From positions 1 to 43,665 of the forward strand of contig JARKQH010000107.1 of the NCBI GenBank assembly GCA_029974925.1: a stretch of DNA of 43,665 bases, written 5' to 3'. Shown piece by piece: positions 1-7,247 of the stretch (position 1 is its first letter; each line of letters begins with the position of its first letter). The notes beneath the pieces are model-generated. The model did not search any database. It was not told the origin of the DNA and was given only the letters and a program-made list of their open reading frames with translations. Made by a program: the position numbers and the translations under genes. Source of the DNA: Verrucomicrobiota bacterium. Lineage in GTDB: Bacteria; Verrucomicrobiota; Verrucomicrobiia; Limisphaerales; UBA8199.

Positions 1-414
1 CAGCAGGGTCTGCATGTCCGCCACGGCAACCTTGAAGCCGGGCAGGACCCTCCAGGTCTGCCCCCATTGCTGCATAAACCCGGCAAACCGCTCTCGCAAC
101 GGCCCCCCATCGCTCTGCCGCGCCAGATACTGCGCGTCGAAGGAGCTGTCCTCCAGGACCACCGAGCAAACCAGCACACTGCCGGTGTTGACCACCTGCT
201 GGACCAGCGCGCGCCCGCCATACACCGTCTCCTCCCCCATCCGCACGCAAAAGTCCTGGAGCACCTCCGAACTGCAGATCACCGGTTCCGGGCTGTAAAC
301 CTCGACCGAAGCCGAATGCCGGGTCAAATGAACCACACTTCCGCGCAATTCCAGACCCTGGCTGGTTCGGAAGGCGACAAAGCCCTCTTTAACATTTACG
401 TCATTCACGGGCAT
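1..414 (-). CDS. N-terminal part of a PilZ-like/SAM-methyltransferase family protein, cut by the window edge
   Basis: An open minus-strand frame runs from an ATG at 414 to the window edge, giving 138 residues without a stop. It begins MPVNDVNVKEGFVAFRTSQG and continues with a beta-rich stretch (LELRGSVVHLTR, then VYGGRALVQQVVNTGSVLVC). From memory, this pattern resembles the N-terminal domain of class I SAM-dependent methyltransferases sometimes annotated as 3-hydroxypalmitate methyl ester biosynthesis proteins. The methyltransferase domain itself would lie outside the window, so the function is inferred from the N-terminus only. The frame stays open upstream of this ATG, so the true start could be earlier; no Shine-Dalgarno sequence decides it. 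It is the last gene of a same-strand run behind a FadL channel, a dehydrogenase and an adenylating ligase. The frame is convincing; the family name is less sure. Confidence 0.55.
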   Translation of the reverse strand, partial: MPVNDVNVKEGFVAFRTSQGLELRGSVVHLTRHSASVEVYSPEPVICSSEVLQDFCVRMGEETVYGGRALVQQVVNTGSVLVCSVVLEDSSFDAQYLARQSDGGPLRERFAGFMQQWGQTWRVLPGFKVAVADMQTLL

Positions 415-540
415 TTTTTGGGCGCTGGAAACAAGCTGAATCACCAATCGCGCGGTCCGCGGTGGAATCCAACCACAAATTCTGGACACACCACCGGGGG
501 ACGTGTCCCGATTTGAGCCAGCGGGCCACGGAGAAACCGG

Positions 541-1815
541 TTAAAACCGCAAGCCGACTGAAAGCGCAACTGCATGACTGATAAAGTCATAGGTGCCGTC
601 TGCCGTCTGGAACGCGGCGGAGTAGCGGCTGCCCGCCACGGAATGGTTTGGGCCGTAGCCGAATTCATAGGCCAGGTCTGCAGTCCATTGTTTCCGGTGA
701 AACCCGATGCCGGCGCTGACGAAGTGCCGGTCCAGGTCGGCCACCAGCGGAGTGTAGTTTGCGTCCGGCACGGAGTTCTCGTTGTAAATGTAGCCAAAGC
801 TCACATGCCAGCCATTGGCAAAAAACCGGGTCACGCCAAATTCATAATACCAACTTGCATCCCAATACAAAGGCAGATTGACCTGCTGCGGAATCAAAGC
901 TCCAAGGCCACGCTGCTGACGAATTGCCAGGGCGTCCAATTGGTTCCACGCGGTGTAATCCGCATTAAACTCCAGATTCCATTGGGGCGTGGGGCGGTAG
1001 GAAATGCCCAGAACTGCTTTGAGAGGAAAACGAAAGTCCGTATCGGCACCCACTTGCTGGGGAGGAAACGCAGGCACGTTGAACGGGCCGTAGGAGAAAG
1101 GGAAAGAGTTGTAATACTCAGTATAGCCTTTCATGTTGACCTCGGTGGTGCTTCGGAAATTGGCTCCCAAGGAGACTTTATCATGCACGCGCCACAGCAG
1201 GCCAAGATTGTACCCCGCGCTCCACCCGTCGCCCTTGAACTTGAACAGGTCCAAGTCCTGGCTGGGCCAGATGAGGCCTTGGCGCAGGTCAACCTCGGCG
1301 TAATTCACGACGGCGCCTGCAGCCACTGAAACGTTCTCCGCCACCTGCCAGGAAACAACCGGGTTGATGTTATAGCTGCGAAGGGAGCCTTCGGTAGCGA
1401 CCGTCCGAAACCCTGTTTCTTGGGGCCAACGGGAACTCAGGCCGAAGGGCGAGTACAGGCCCAATCCGAGGCTAAGGTCTGAATTCTCCGGGCTCCAAGT
1501 GTAGAAGAACTGGGGGACCAGGTGGTTGTGTTTATCGCTGTGATACTTGGGCCCGCCCTGGGGAGGCACAAACCCGGCGTCCATGTGGATGGCATAGGCT
1601 CCGAACCGGACATTATTTCCCTCCAACTGGCTTATTCCGGCAGGGTTATAGAAGATAGCCGAGGGGTTGTCTGCGGTGGCCACAAATGCCATGCCACGCC
1701 CGACTGCAAAAGCATCCTGATCGGGCAAGGCAAAGCCGGTGGCGAACGCGGAATGGGCTGCGCTCAGCCAGCAGGCCGCAAAAGAATAGAGCAAGAGTGT
1801 TTTTCTCAGTTGCAT
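541..1815 (-). CDS. OmpP1/FadL-family outer membrane channel
   Basis: A 424-residue outer-membrane beta-barrel of the FadL/OmpP1/TodX family, which lets long-chain fatty acids or other hydrophobic compounds cross the outer membrane. The start is set at MQLRKTLLLYSF because it opens a typical signal peptide, with likely cleavage after AFA before TGFALPDQ; the 17 upstream codons look non-coding. The mature N-terminus has the family hallmark, a hatch-like segment followed by AVGRGMAFVATADNPSAIFY and NPAGISQLEG. The protein ends in SVGLRF, with the C-terminal phenylalanine expected for recognition by the barrel assembly machinery. Length fits the family (400-450). It lies downstream of a dehydrogenase and an adenylate-forming ligase on the same strand, which suggests uptake of the compound they modify. 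Substrate is not readable from sequence. Confidence 0.88.
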   Translation of the reverse strand: MQLRKTLLLYSFAACWLSAAHSAFATGFALPDQDAFAVGRGMAFVATADNPSAIFYNPAGISQLEGNNVRFGAYAIHMDAGFVPPQGGPKYHSDKHNHLVPQFFYTWSPENSDLSLGLGLYSPFGLSSRWPQETGFRTVATEGSLRSYNINPVVSWQVAENVSVAAGAVVNYAEVDLRQGLIWPSQDLDLFKFKGDGWSAGYNLGLLWRVHDKVSLGANFRSTTEVNMKGYTEYYNSFPFSYGPFNVPAFPPQQVGADTDFRFPLKAVLGISYRPTPQWNLEFNADYTAWNQLDALAIRQQRGLGALIPQQVNLPLYWDASWYYEFGVTRFFANGWHVSFGYIYNENSVPDANYTPLVADLDRHFVSAGIGFHRKQWTADLAYEFGYGPNHSVAGSRYSAAFQTADGTYDFISHAVALSVGLRF

Positions 1816-1954
1816 AGACTCGTGATGGGTTAAAGCATATTGAATGCCGAGGTGTTCACACTGCAAAGTCCTGACTCATAACCAGCTACCTGACCCCGAA
1901 ATCCAAGGGTCTTGGTCCCGGAGAACGGCCGGCGTCCCGGTCCTTCAAAGATGC

Positions 1955-2875
1955 TTAAACATTCCCGGTCTGCCTTTCTTCGCGACATACCGATGTTCCG
2001 CAGTCAGCCAATCCACCGGGCGACTCCACGTCCGGGCCGGCTGTTTTTTGCCTGGATTTACGGGCTTCAATTACCTTTCGAAAGAACTCGTGCACACCCA
2101 TTCGGCTGGTGAACCAATTGCCCAACGTGGGCGAAAGGGCGGACAAAGCCAGGAGCGGCCGCACGGGGTAACGATTGACGATGACCTCGGGGAGATCGGC
2201 CTCGATGGCTTTGATCAAGGCTTTGGCGACCGCTTCGGGCCGGCAACCCGCCAGGAGGGCGGGAGCCGAGCAACCGCTCGAGCTTTTGAGCCGGGCGTAG
2301 ATGCCGGCTTCCACAAACCCCGGCACGATGACCGATGCGCTGACGCCGGTGCCGCGGTAGGTGGCGCGCAGGGAGGCAGTGAAAGCCACCAACGCCGCCT
2401 TGGTGGCGGCGTACGGCTCTTGACATGCGGGCCCCGCCTTGCCAGCCAGGGAAGAGATATTGACGATGTGTCCCTGGCGGCGCTCGAGCATCTCGGGCAA
2501 AAGATGCCAGGCCAGGAACATCGGCGCTTCCAGGTTCACAGCCAGCACCTCGGCGATCTGGCTTCCGGTCAGTTCGTGATAAACCTCGGTGTATTCAACC
2601 CCGGCGTTGTTGACCAGAACGTCCACGGGCCCGAAATCCCGTCGGACCCACTGGAGGATGTCCTGTCGTTGTTTGCCGTCCCGGAGGTCGGCGATGTAGG
2701 CCTTGGCGAAGGTGCCGTTCCCGGTTAGCGATTGGCGAAGGGGCTCCAGCTCGGCGCCGGGATGGGCCACCAAAGCGAGGCGTGCTCCCTTCCTGGCGAA
2801 CGCCTCCGCCATCACCCGCCCCAGCCCCCCGGAAGCGCCAGTCAGAAGCACCGTGTTGCCGCCTGAAAGATTCAT
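1955..2875 (-). CDS. Short-chain dehydrogenase/reductase (SDR)
   Basis: A 306-residue classical SDR, a cytoplasmic NAD(P)(H)-dependent oxidoreductase. The cofactor motif TGASGGLG is at residues 12-19, the structural NNAG motif at 89-92, and the catalytic set is Ser141/142 with YAATK (Tyr155, Lys159). The PGFVEAG segment follows as usual. The core is about 250 residues; the last 40, after the MGVHEFFRKVIEARK stretch, are polar and probably disordered. Overall pattern resembles SDRs acting on acyl or sterol-like substrates, but the substrate cannot be told. It sits 126 bp downstream of an adenylate-forming ligase and 139 bp upstream of a FadL channel, all on the minus strand, which suggests a shared lipid or aromatic pathway. 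The gaps are wide enough that separate promoters are possible. Confidence 0.85.
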   Translation of the reverse strand: MNLSGGNTVLLTGASGGLGRVMAEAFARKGARLALVAHPGAELEPLRQSLTGNGTFAKAYIADLRDGKQRQDILQWVRRDFGPVDVLVNNAGVEYTEVYHELTGSQIAEVLAVNLEAPMFLAWHLLPEMLERRQGHIVNISSLAGKAGPACQEPYAATKAALVAFTASLRATYRGTGVSASVIVPGFVEAGIYARLKSSSGCSAPALLAGCRPEAVAKALIKAIEADLPEVIVNRYPVRPLLALSALSPTLGNWFTSRMGVHEFFRKVIEARKSRQKTAGPDVESPGGLADCGTSVCREERQTGNV

Positions 2876-3001
2876 GCTGCCGGGAGAGCTTAGGGAACGG
2901 CTTTCCGCTCAACAACAAGAAAACCTCAAAACCACCGCGCGCCCCTTCGGGAGGGCGGCACCCACAGGAGGGGCCCCTACGGCCTTGTCAGGGGCCTGCC
3001 A

Positions 3002-4279
3002 TTAGCTTTTGGGCACGGCTCGTCGAGCGGGGTAGAGCAGGCGGAACTTGCCGGAGCTTTCGGGCAGGAGCAGGTCGGTGGGCTCGACGGTCACAAGCTC
3101 TGGGGCAACGCCCAGCAGCAGGGCCAGCCGGTGACGCAGGGTGGCGGGGAGCACGGACGGGCAGGGGGCCGCGTCGGGTACGAACCTCAAACGCCACCGG
3201 TCCGGTTCCTCGAGCAGTTGATAATGCGCCACGCCTTCCAGACCGGCAAAGCACTGGTCCACCTGCCAGGCGGTGACCCGCCGGCCGTCGGGCGACCGCA
3301 GGGCATCCCGCGACCGGCCGTGAACGGTGTAATGCACTGGCCCGCCGGCTTGGTGGCGCTCGACCAGGTCGCCGATGCGATAGCGGATCAAAGGCATGAA
3401 CTCGTTGGTCAGCGTGGTGACCACCAGCTCGCCCCGGCCCTCTGCATCCGGTTCGATCACCTCCAGGAAGGCCGTTTCCTCACTGGGCCGCATCCGGCCG
3501 TGGGTGTCTTCCATGAGCAGATGCCCCGTCTCGGTCGAGCCATACAAATTGAAAACCGGCACGCGGAACACGCGCTCGAGCACGCGGCGATGGGTGACGC
3601 TCACAAACTCGTAGCTCGCAAGGATGAATTGAAGCGAAGGCAGGCGGATGCCGTGGCGCTCGCAGTAGCGCGCGAACACGACGCCATAAACGGGGTCCAC
3701 ATCCAGAAACTGCGGCTCCCATTCCCTCGCCTCCGCCGCGATCCGCGCCAGGTCCCCCTCGCTCCACAAAAACGGCAGCCGCGAAAGACTCACAAAAAGG
3801 GCATTGCCCAACACCCGCTCGGAGCGGGTGGGGACGCCCCGGTAGCAAATGTCGCCGCTGCACACCGGCGAGCTGAGGGTGACGCGGCGGGCTTCGGGAA
3901 ACTCATCCAGAACATGGCGCACCAGCGGATTGAGCCGCAGGGCGCGCTCCTCCTGCTCATTCCACCAGCCGGCCCCCAGCAGCAGGGGCGTGCGTTCCTC
4001 CGACGTGCCCGAGGTGTGCTCCAGCTCGACCAGGTCCCGCTCGAGCAGGTCCTCCAATTCGACCTCCGCCCCGAGAAAATTGCGCGGGAAATCGCGCCGG
4101 ATGTCGGCCTTGGTCATCAAGGGCAGGCGGCGGAAGGGATCGGCCGCGCCCGGCTCGTCCCACGCGCCAAGGTATCGGTCGTTGTGATACAAGGGAATGC
4201 GCCGCAGCCATCGGGCCACGGGTTGCGTGACCGAGGGCGGCGCGGCCGCCGCCGGTTTCAGTTCAGTTGTTGCCAGCAT
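3002..4279 (-). CDS. Adenylate-forming ligase, phenylacetate-CoA ligase (PaaK)-like
   Basis: A 425-residue ANL-superfamily enzyme that would activate a carboxylic acid with ATP as an acyl-adenylate, normally for transfer to CoA. The phosphate-binding motif is EHTSGTSEER (residues about 87-96), the aromatic/adenine motif NLYGSTETG (245-253), the hinge RYRIGD (300-305), and a candidate C-terminal catalytic lysine lies in ESSGKFRLL about 12 residues from the end. The spacing and the GSTETG motif match the PaaK/CapK branch rather than classical acyl-CoA synthetases. The N-terminus is slightly short for PaaK. The substrate could be an aryl, fatty or polyketide-like acid. It starts 92 bp after recJ and precedes the dehydrogenase and FadL genes, so it may open an operon for modifying a hydrophobic acid. 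Confidence 0.78.
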   Translation of the reverse strand: MLATTELKPAAAAPPSVTQPVARWLRRIPLYHNDRYLGAWDEPGAADPFRRLPLMTKADIRRDFPRNFLGAEVELEDLLERDLVELEHTSGTSEERTPLLLGAGWWNEQEERALRLNPLVRHVLDEFPEARRVTLSSPVCSGDICYRGVPTRSERVLGNALFVSLSRLPFLWSEGDLARIAAEAREWEPQFLDVDPVYGVVFARYCERHGIRLPSLQFILASYEFVSVTHRRVLERVFRVPVFNLYGSTETGHLLMEDTHGRMRPSEETAFLEVIEPDAEGRGELVVTTLTNEFMPLIRYRIGDLVERHQAGGPVHYTVHGRSRDALRSPDGRRVTAWQVDQCFAGLEGVAHYQLLEEPDRWRLRFVPDAAPCPSVLPATLRHRLALLLGVAPELVTVEPTDLLLPESSGKFRLLYPARRAVPKS

Positions 4280-4371
4280 GGGTCAAAGCATTGGGCGCCT
4301 GGGCGCACGAATGAAACATATTAGCACAACTTTGGCTGGATGAAAACCGGCCATGCGGCCCTCGTGCCGCC

Positions 4372-6114
4372 CTACGCGGCGGCGCTTTCCCGCCATTCGA
4401 TCACCTTGAGCTGGACGGACAGGCGGCCATGGTAATGGTTGACCTGGGGCGCGAAGGCCAGGTCAAAGGCATCCTCGGGCAACAAGCGGTTGCCCACCGA
4501 CCACCAGACGGCCTCCTGGGTGGTGGGGCCGTCGGTGACCCATAATTTGGCGTGTTGTTTGTCGGCGCCAAGCCGGACCGGCGGGCGGGCCAGCCGCAGA
4601 TTGCGGGCGCAGAACTGGACGGGCGGATTGCCGTGGCCAACGGGTTTGAGGCGGTCGAGCTCCTCGAGGCTGGCGAGGGTGAGGTCCGCCAGACCCACTT
4701 CCGCATCCAGCCGCAGGGAGGGTTGAAGGCTTTCCTTCCGAAGCGCTTGCCGGGCCAGCTCATTGAGCCGGGTGCGGAAGGACTCGAGTTTTGACGGTTC
4801 CAGTGCCAGTCCAGCCGCCATGGCATGGCCGCCATGGCGAAGCAACAGGTCCTCGCACTGGCGCAAGCTCGCCGCGAGGTCAAACCCTTCGATGCTGCGT
4901 CCCGAGCCGCGCCAGGCCCCGGCATCGCCGCCAACAATTATCGTCGGCCGATAAAACTGCCGCAGAATTCGGGAGGCCACGATGCCCACGACACCGAGGT
5001 GCCAGGATTCACGGCCCTCAACGATGACGAAATCACGGTCGGGGTCGAAGCGCGACCGGACCGCGGCGAGGGCTTCGTCGAAAATGCGCCGTTCGATTTC
5101 CTGCCGTTCGCGGTTCTGCGCGTCGAGCTGCCGGGCCAGCGGATGAGCCAGGGCGAGGGTGGGGGTTTGCAGCAGGCGCAACGCGGCTTCGGCGGTTTCC
5201 AAACGCCCGGCGGCATTCAGGCGCGGCGCAAGCTGGAAGCCCACTTCATGCACTCCGAGCGGGGCCGAACTTCGAGCCACTTCCTTGAGCGCCACCAAGC
5301 CGGGACGGGTCGTGGTCTCGAGCCGTTGGAGGCCGGCGGCGACCAGGATGCGGTTTTCGCCCGTCAAAGGAACCACATCGGCGACCGTGCCCAGCGCCAC
5401 CAAATCCAGCAGCGGCCTTAAGTCGAACGCGCCCGCCGCCGGCCAGCCGGCCTGGCGCCCATGCTTGACCAGGGCGTGCGCCAGCTTGAACGCAAGGCCC
5501 GCCGAGCAGAGTTCCGTAAACGGCGCCTTGCCACCCGGCGAGGTTGAAGCAAGGCGCGGATTCACCAAGGCGCGGGCGTCCGGCGGCGGATCAGAAACCT
5601 GGTGATGATCCAGCACGATGACATCCACCCCCCGCTCCTTCAGCCAGGCGATGGGGCTTCGGGCGGTGGAACCGCAATCCACCGCCAGCAGCAGGCTCGG
5701 GGCGAACCGTTTGAGACAATTCTCGATGGCCTCCTGGCTCAGCCCGTAGCCCTCGTCCATCCGGTTCGGCAAATACCATTCGACCCGCCAGCCCAGCGCC
5801 CTCAAAACCTCCACCAGCAGCGCGGTGGAGGTCACCCCGTCCACATCGTAATCCCCAAAAATCGCCAGCGGCTCCTGCTTGTCCCGCGCCCAAACCAGCC
5901 GCTCGACCGCCGCAGCCATGTTCGGCAGCAGAAAGGGGTCCGCCAGGTGCTTGAGGCGCGGTTCGAGGAACAGCGCAACCTGGGCAGGCTCCCCGATTTC
6001 GCGGTTCAACAGGCATTGGGCCACCAGCGGCGCAATGCCCAGCCGGGCCGCCAGCTCCGCCGCCCGGGCCGGCTGCGGAGGGGCAATGGTCCAGCGGTAT
6101 TTCACGCCGCCCAT
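4372..6114 (-). CDS. recJ: Single-stranded-DNA-specific 5'-3' exonuclease RecJ
   Basis: A 580-residue DHH-family exonuclease that degrades single-stranded DNA 5' to 3' in recombination and repair. DYDVDG at 88-93 is DHH motif I, DCGSTA follows, and LDHHQVSDP is the DHH motif proper. The distal DHHA1 domain shows GRGSGRS-type and GGHAMAAGL motifs, followed by the OB-like C-terminal domain (KPVGHGNPPVQF). The start at MGGVKYRW was preferred because RecJ proteins commonly begin with a W-rich strand close to the initiator; the frame stays open about 65 codons further upstream, but that stretch is arginine/proline-rich and unlike RecJ. Length is normal (about 570). It is divergent from the rpmH cluster, with 299 bp between the two starts. 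Confidence 0.93.
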   Translation of the reverse strand: MGGVKYRWTIAPPQPARAAELAARLGIAPLVAQCLLNREIGEPAQVALFLEPRLKHLADPFLLPNMAAAVERLVWARDKQEPLAIFGDYDVDGVTSTALLVEVLRALGWRVEWYLPNRMDEGYGLSQEAIENCLKRFAPSLLLAVDCGSTARSPIAWLKERGVDVIVLDHHQVSDPPPDARALVNPRLASTSPGGKAPFTELCSAGLAFKLAHALVKHGRQAGWPAAGAFDLRPLLDLVALGTVADVVPLTGENRILVAAGLQRLETTTRPGLVALKEVARSSAPLGVHEVGFQLAPRLNAAGRLETAEAALRLLQTPTLALAHPLARQLDAQNRERQEIERRIFDEALAAVRSRFDPDRDFVIVEGRESWHLGVVGIVASRILRQFYRPTIIVGGDAGAWRGSGRSIEGFDLAASLRQCEDLLLRHGGHAMAAGLALEPSKLESFRTRLNELARQALRKESLQPSLRLDAEVGLADLTLASLEELDRLKPVGHGNPPVQFCARNLRLARPPVRLGADKQHAKLWVTDGPTTQEAVWWSVGNRLLPEDAFDLAFAPQVNHYHGRLSVQLKVIEWRESAAA

Positions 6115-6302
6115 AGTGACGAAACCGCGACGCAACTCAAGTCCCGCCGCAGACCATTCCGCCGGCCCAAAAGATGGGGGGAAAGGGCTGCCGGGAGAAG
6201 CCAAACGGCGCGGACCTTGATTCCGCCGACGCCCGCCAAGGATTGCGGCGCCAACACCGGCTTGGGCAACGATTCCGCCGTTTTTTCCGGTTTTTGACCC
6301 GC

Positions 6303-6330
6303 TTGACACTTATGCCTTGATTGATATTGT
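6303..6330 (+). promoter_or_regulatory. Sigma-70-like promoter for the rpmH-rnpA-yidD-yidC-jag cluster
   Basis: A perfect -35 hexamer TTGACA (6303-6308) is followed after 16 bp by TATTGT (6325-6330), which matches the -10 consensus at four of six positions. It lies in the only locally AT-rich part of the recJ-rpmH gap, about 84 bp upstream of the rpmH start. The prediction is by eye only. Confidence 0.55.
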
Positions 6331-6379
6331 CTTGGATTCCGATTGCGGAGTGTTTCCCGGCGATGCTGTGAGGGAACAC

Positions 6380-6396
6380 GGCGCGCGAGGCGCGCC
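6380..6396 (+). other. GC-rich hairpin in the rpmH leader
   Basis: GGCGCGC, a GAG loop and GCGCGCC form a perfect 7-bp stem that ends 17 bp before the rpmH ATG. A run of seven T follows about 10 bp later, directly in front of the start codon. The spacing is not that of a standard intrinsic terminator. It could be an mRNA structure next to the ribosome entry site, but may be incidental in a GC-rich genome. Confidence 0.4.
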
Positions 6397-6413
6397 AGTG
6401 CAGAGATTTTTTT

Positions 6414-6551
6414 ATGAAGCGACAATATCAGCCATCGAAAATCCGGCGCAAACGCCAGCATGGGTTCCTGAGCCGCAACTCGACCAAGAGCGGTCGCGGC
6501 ATCCTCAGGAATCGGCGGCGCGTGGGGCGCAAGCGGCTGACCCCGGTCTAA
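6414..6551 (+). CDS. rpmH: Large ribosomal subunit protein bL34
   Basis: A 45-residue, highly basic protein starting [18 protein letters not shown] and ending in [12 protein letters not shown], which matches the strongly conserved bL34 pattern (KRTxQPSxxRRxRxHGFxxR). It is a structural protein of the 50S subunit. No Shine-Dalgarno sequence is visible; a T-run directly precedes the ATG. The stop lies 9 bp before the rnpA start, in the near-universal rpmH-rnpA gene pair, so the two are expected to be co-transcribed. Its small size makes it easy to miss in automated calling. Confidence 0.95.
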   Translation: MKRQYQPSKIRRKRQHGFLSRNSTKSGRGILRNRRRVGRKRLTPV

Positions 6552-6560
6552 TGGGCTGCT

Positions 6561-6932
6561 GTGATGGCCGCCGGAAGCCCATTGCGGCTGCGGCTCGGGC
6601 GCCCGGTGCGGATTCGTCAAAACCGGGAATTTGCCCGCGTGCGGGCGGAAGGCCGGCGTTTGGCGTCGGGCTGTCTGGTGGCCAACTGGCGGCCTTTGGC
6701 GGGCGGTTCGCGGTCGCGGTTGGGCGTGATCAGCAGCGGCAGCCTGGGCTCGGCGGTCGCGCGCAACCGGGCGCGGCGGCTGCTGCGCGAGGTGTTCCGG
6801 CGCCACCAGCATGAGCTGGCGCAACCGGTGGACCTGGTGTTGATCGCCCGCCAGTCCATTGTTGGCAAAGGGCTGGCGGAGGTGGAGCGGGATTTTCTGA
6901 ACGCCCTGCAAAAAGCAAAATTGTGCAGTTGA
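6561..6932 (+). CDS. rnpA: Ribonuclease P protein component
   Basis: A 123-residue basic protein, the protein subunit of RNase P, which helps the catalytic RNA bind pre-tRNA 5' leaders. The N-terminal region [18 protein letters not shown] carries the family's phenylalanine-containing substrate-binding segment. The diagnostic RNR motif appears as [16 protein letters not shown]. The length is standard. Translation could start at the GTG at 6561 or at the ATG directly after it at 6564; sequence alone does not separate them. It follows rpmH by 9 bp and precedes yidD by 19 bp in one apparent transcript. Confidence 0.94.
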   Translation: MMAAGSPLRLRLGRPVRIRQNREFARVRAEGRRLASGCLVANWRPLAGGSRSRLGVISSGSLGSAVARNRARRLLREVFRRHQHELAQPVDLVLIARQSIVGKGLAEVERDFLNALQKAKLCS

Positions 6933-6951
6933 CCAGCAACAACAGCGGCGC

Positions 6952-7239
6952 GTGAACGCGGCCCAACACATTCTCATCCTGGCCATCCGGGCTTATCGCC
7001 TCACGATTTCGCCCGCGAAGGTGTTTTTGTTCGGGCCCGCGGCGGGGTGCCGGTTCGAGCCAAGCTGCTCGGTGTATGCCGCCCAGGCGGTGGCCGCGCA
7101 CGGCGCCCTGTCGGGAAGCTGGCTGGCCCTCAAGCGGATTGGGCGATGTCATCCCTGGGGCGGTTGCGGCCATGATCCCGTGCCGGCCAAAGTGTGTCCG
7201 CCGCACGGCTCCAGTCAGTCCTGCTCCTGCCCTCCCTAG
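6952..7239 (+). CDS. yidD: YidD membrane protein insertion efficiency factor
   Basis: A 95-residue protein of the YidD family, a small inner-membrane-associated factor that assists YidC-dependent insertion. Family hallmarks are the N-terminal amphipathic helix with AYRLTISP, then a [11 protein letters not shown] cysteine motif, [11 protein letters not shown] and GGCGHDPVP near the end. The short tail after this contains two further cysteines. The start is a GTG at 6952, 19 bp after rnpA; no ATG is available nearby in frame. The stop lies 8 bp before yidC. The order rnpA-yidD-yidC is the usual one. Confidence 0.93.
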   Translation: MNAAQHILILAIRAYRLTISPAKVFLFGPAAGCRFEPSCSVYAAQAVAAHGALSGSWLALKRIGRCHPWGGCGHDPVPAKVCPPHGSSQSCSCPP

Positions 7240-7247
7240 ACGTTTTC

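Noticed and set aside
441-797. A 118-codon minus-strand open frame between the FadL gene and the partial gene
   Set aside because: It overlaps the FadL coding sequence out of frame and is Thr/Arg/Trp-rich without domain character.
6115-6413. Possible replication origin in the recJ-rpmH gap
   Set aside because: No TTATCCACA-like DnaA boxes, no AT-rich unwinding region beyond the promoter, and no dnaA nearby.
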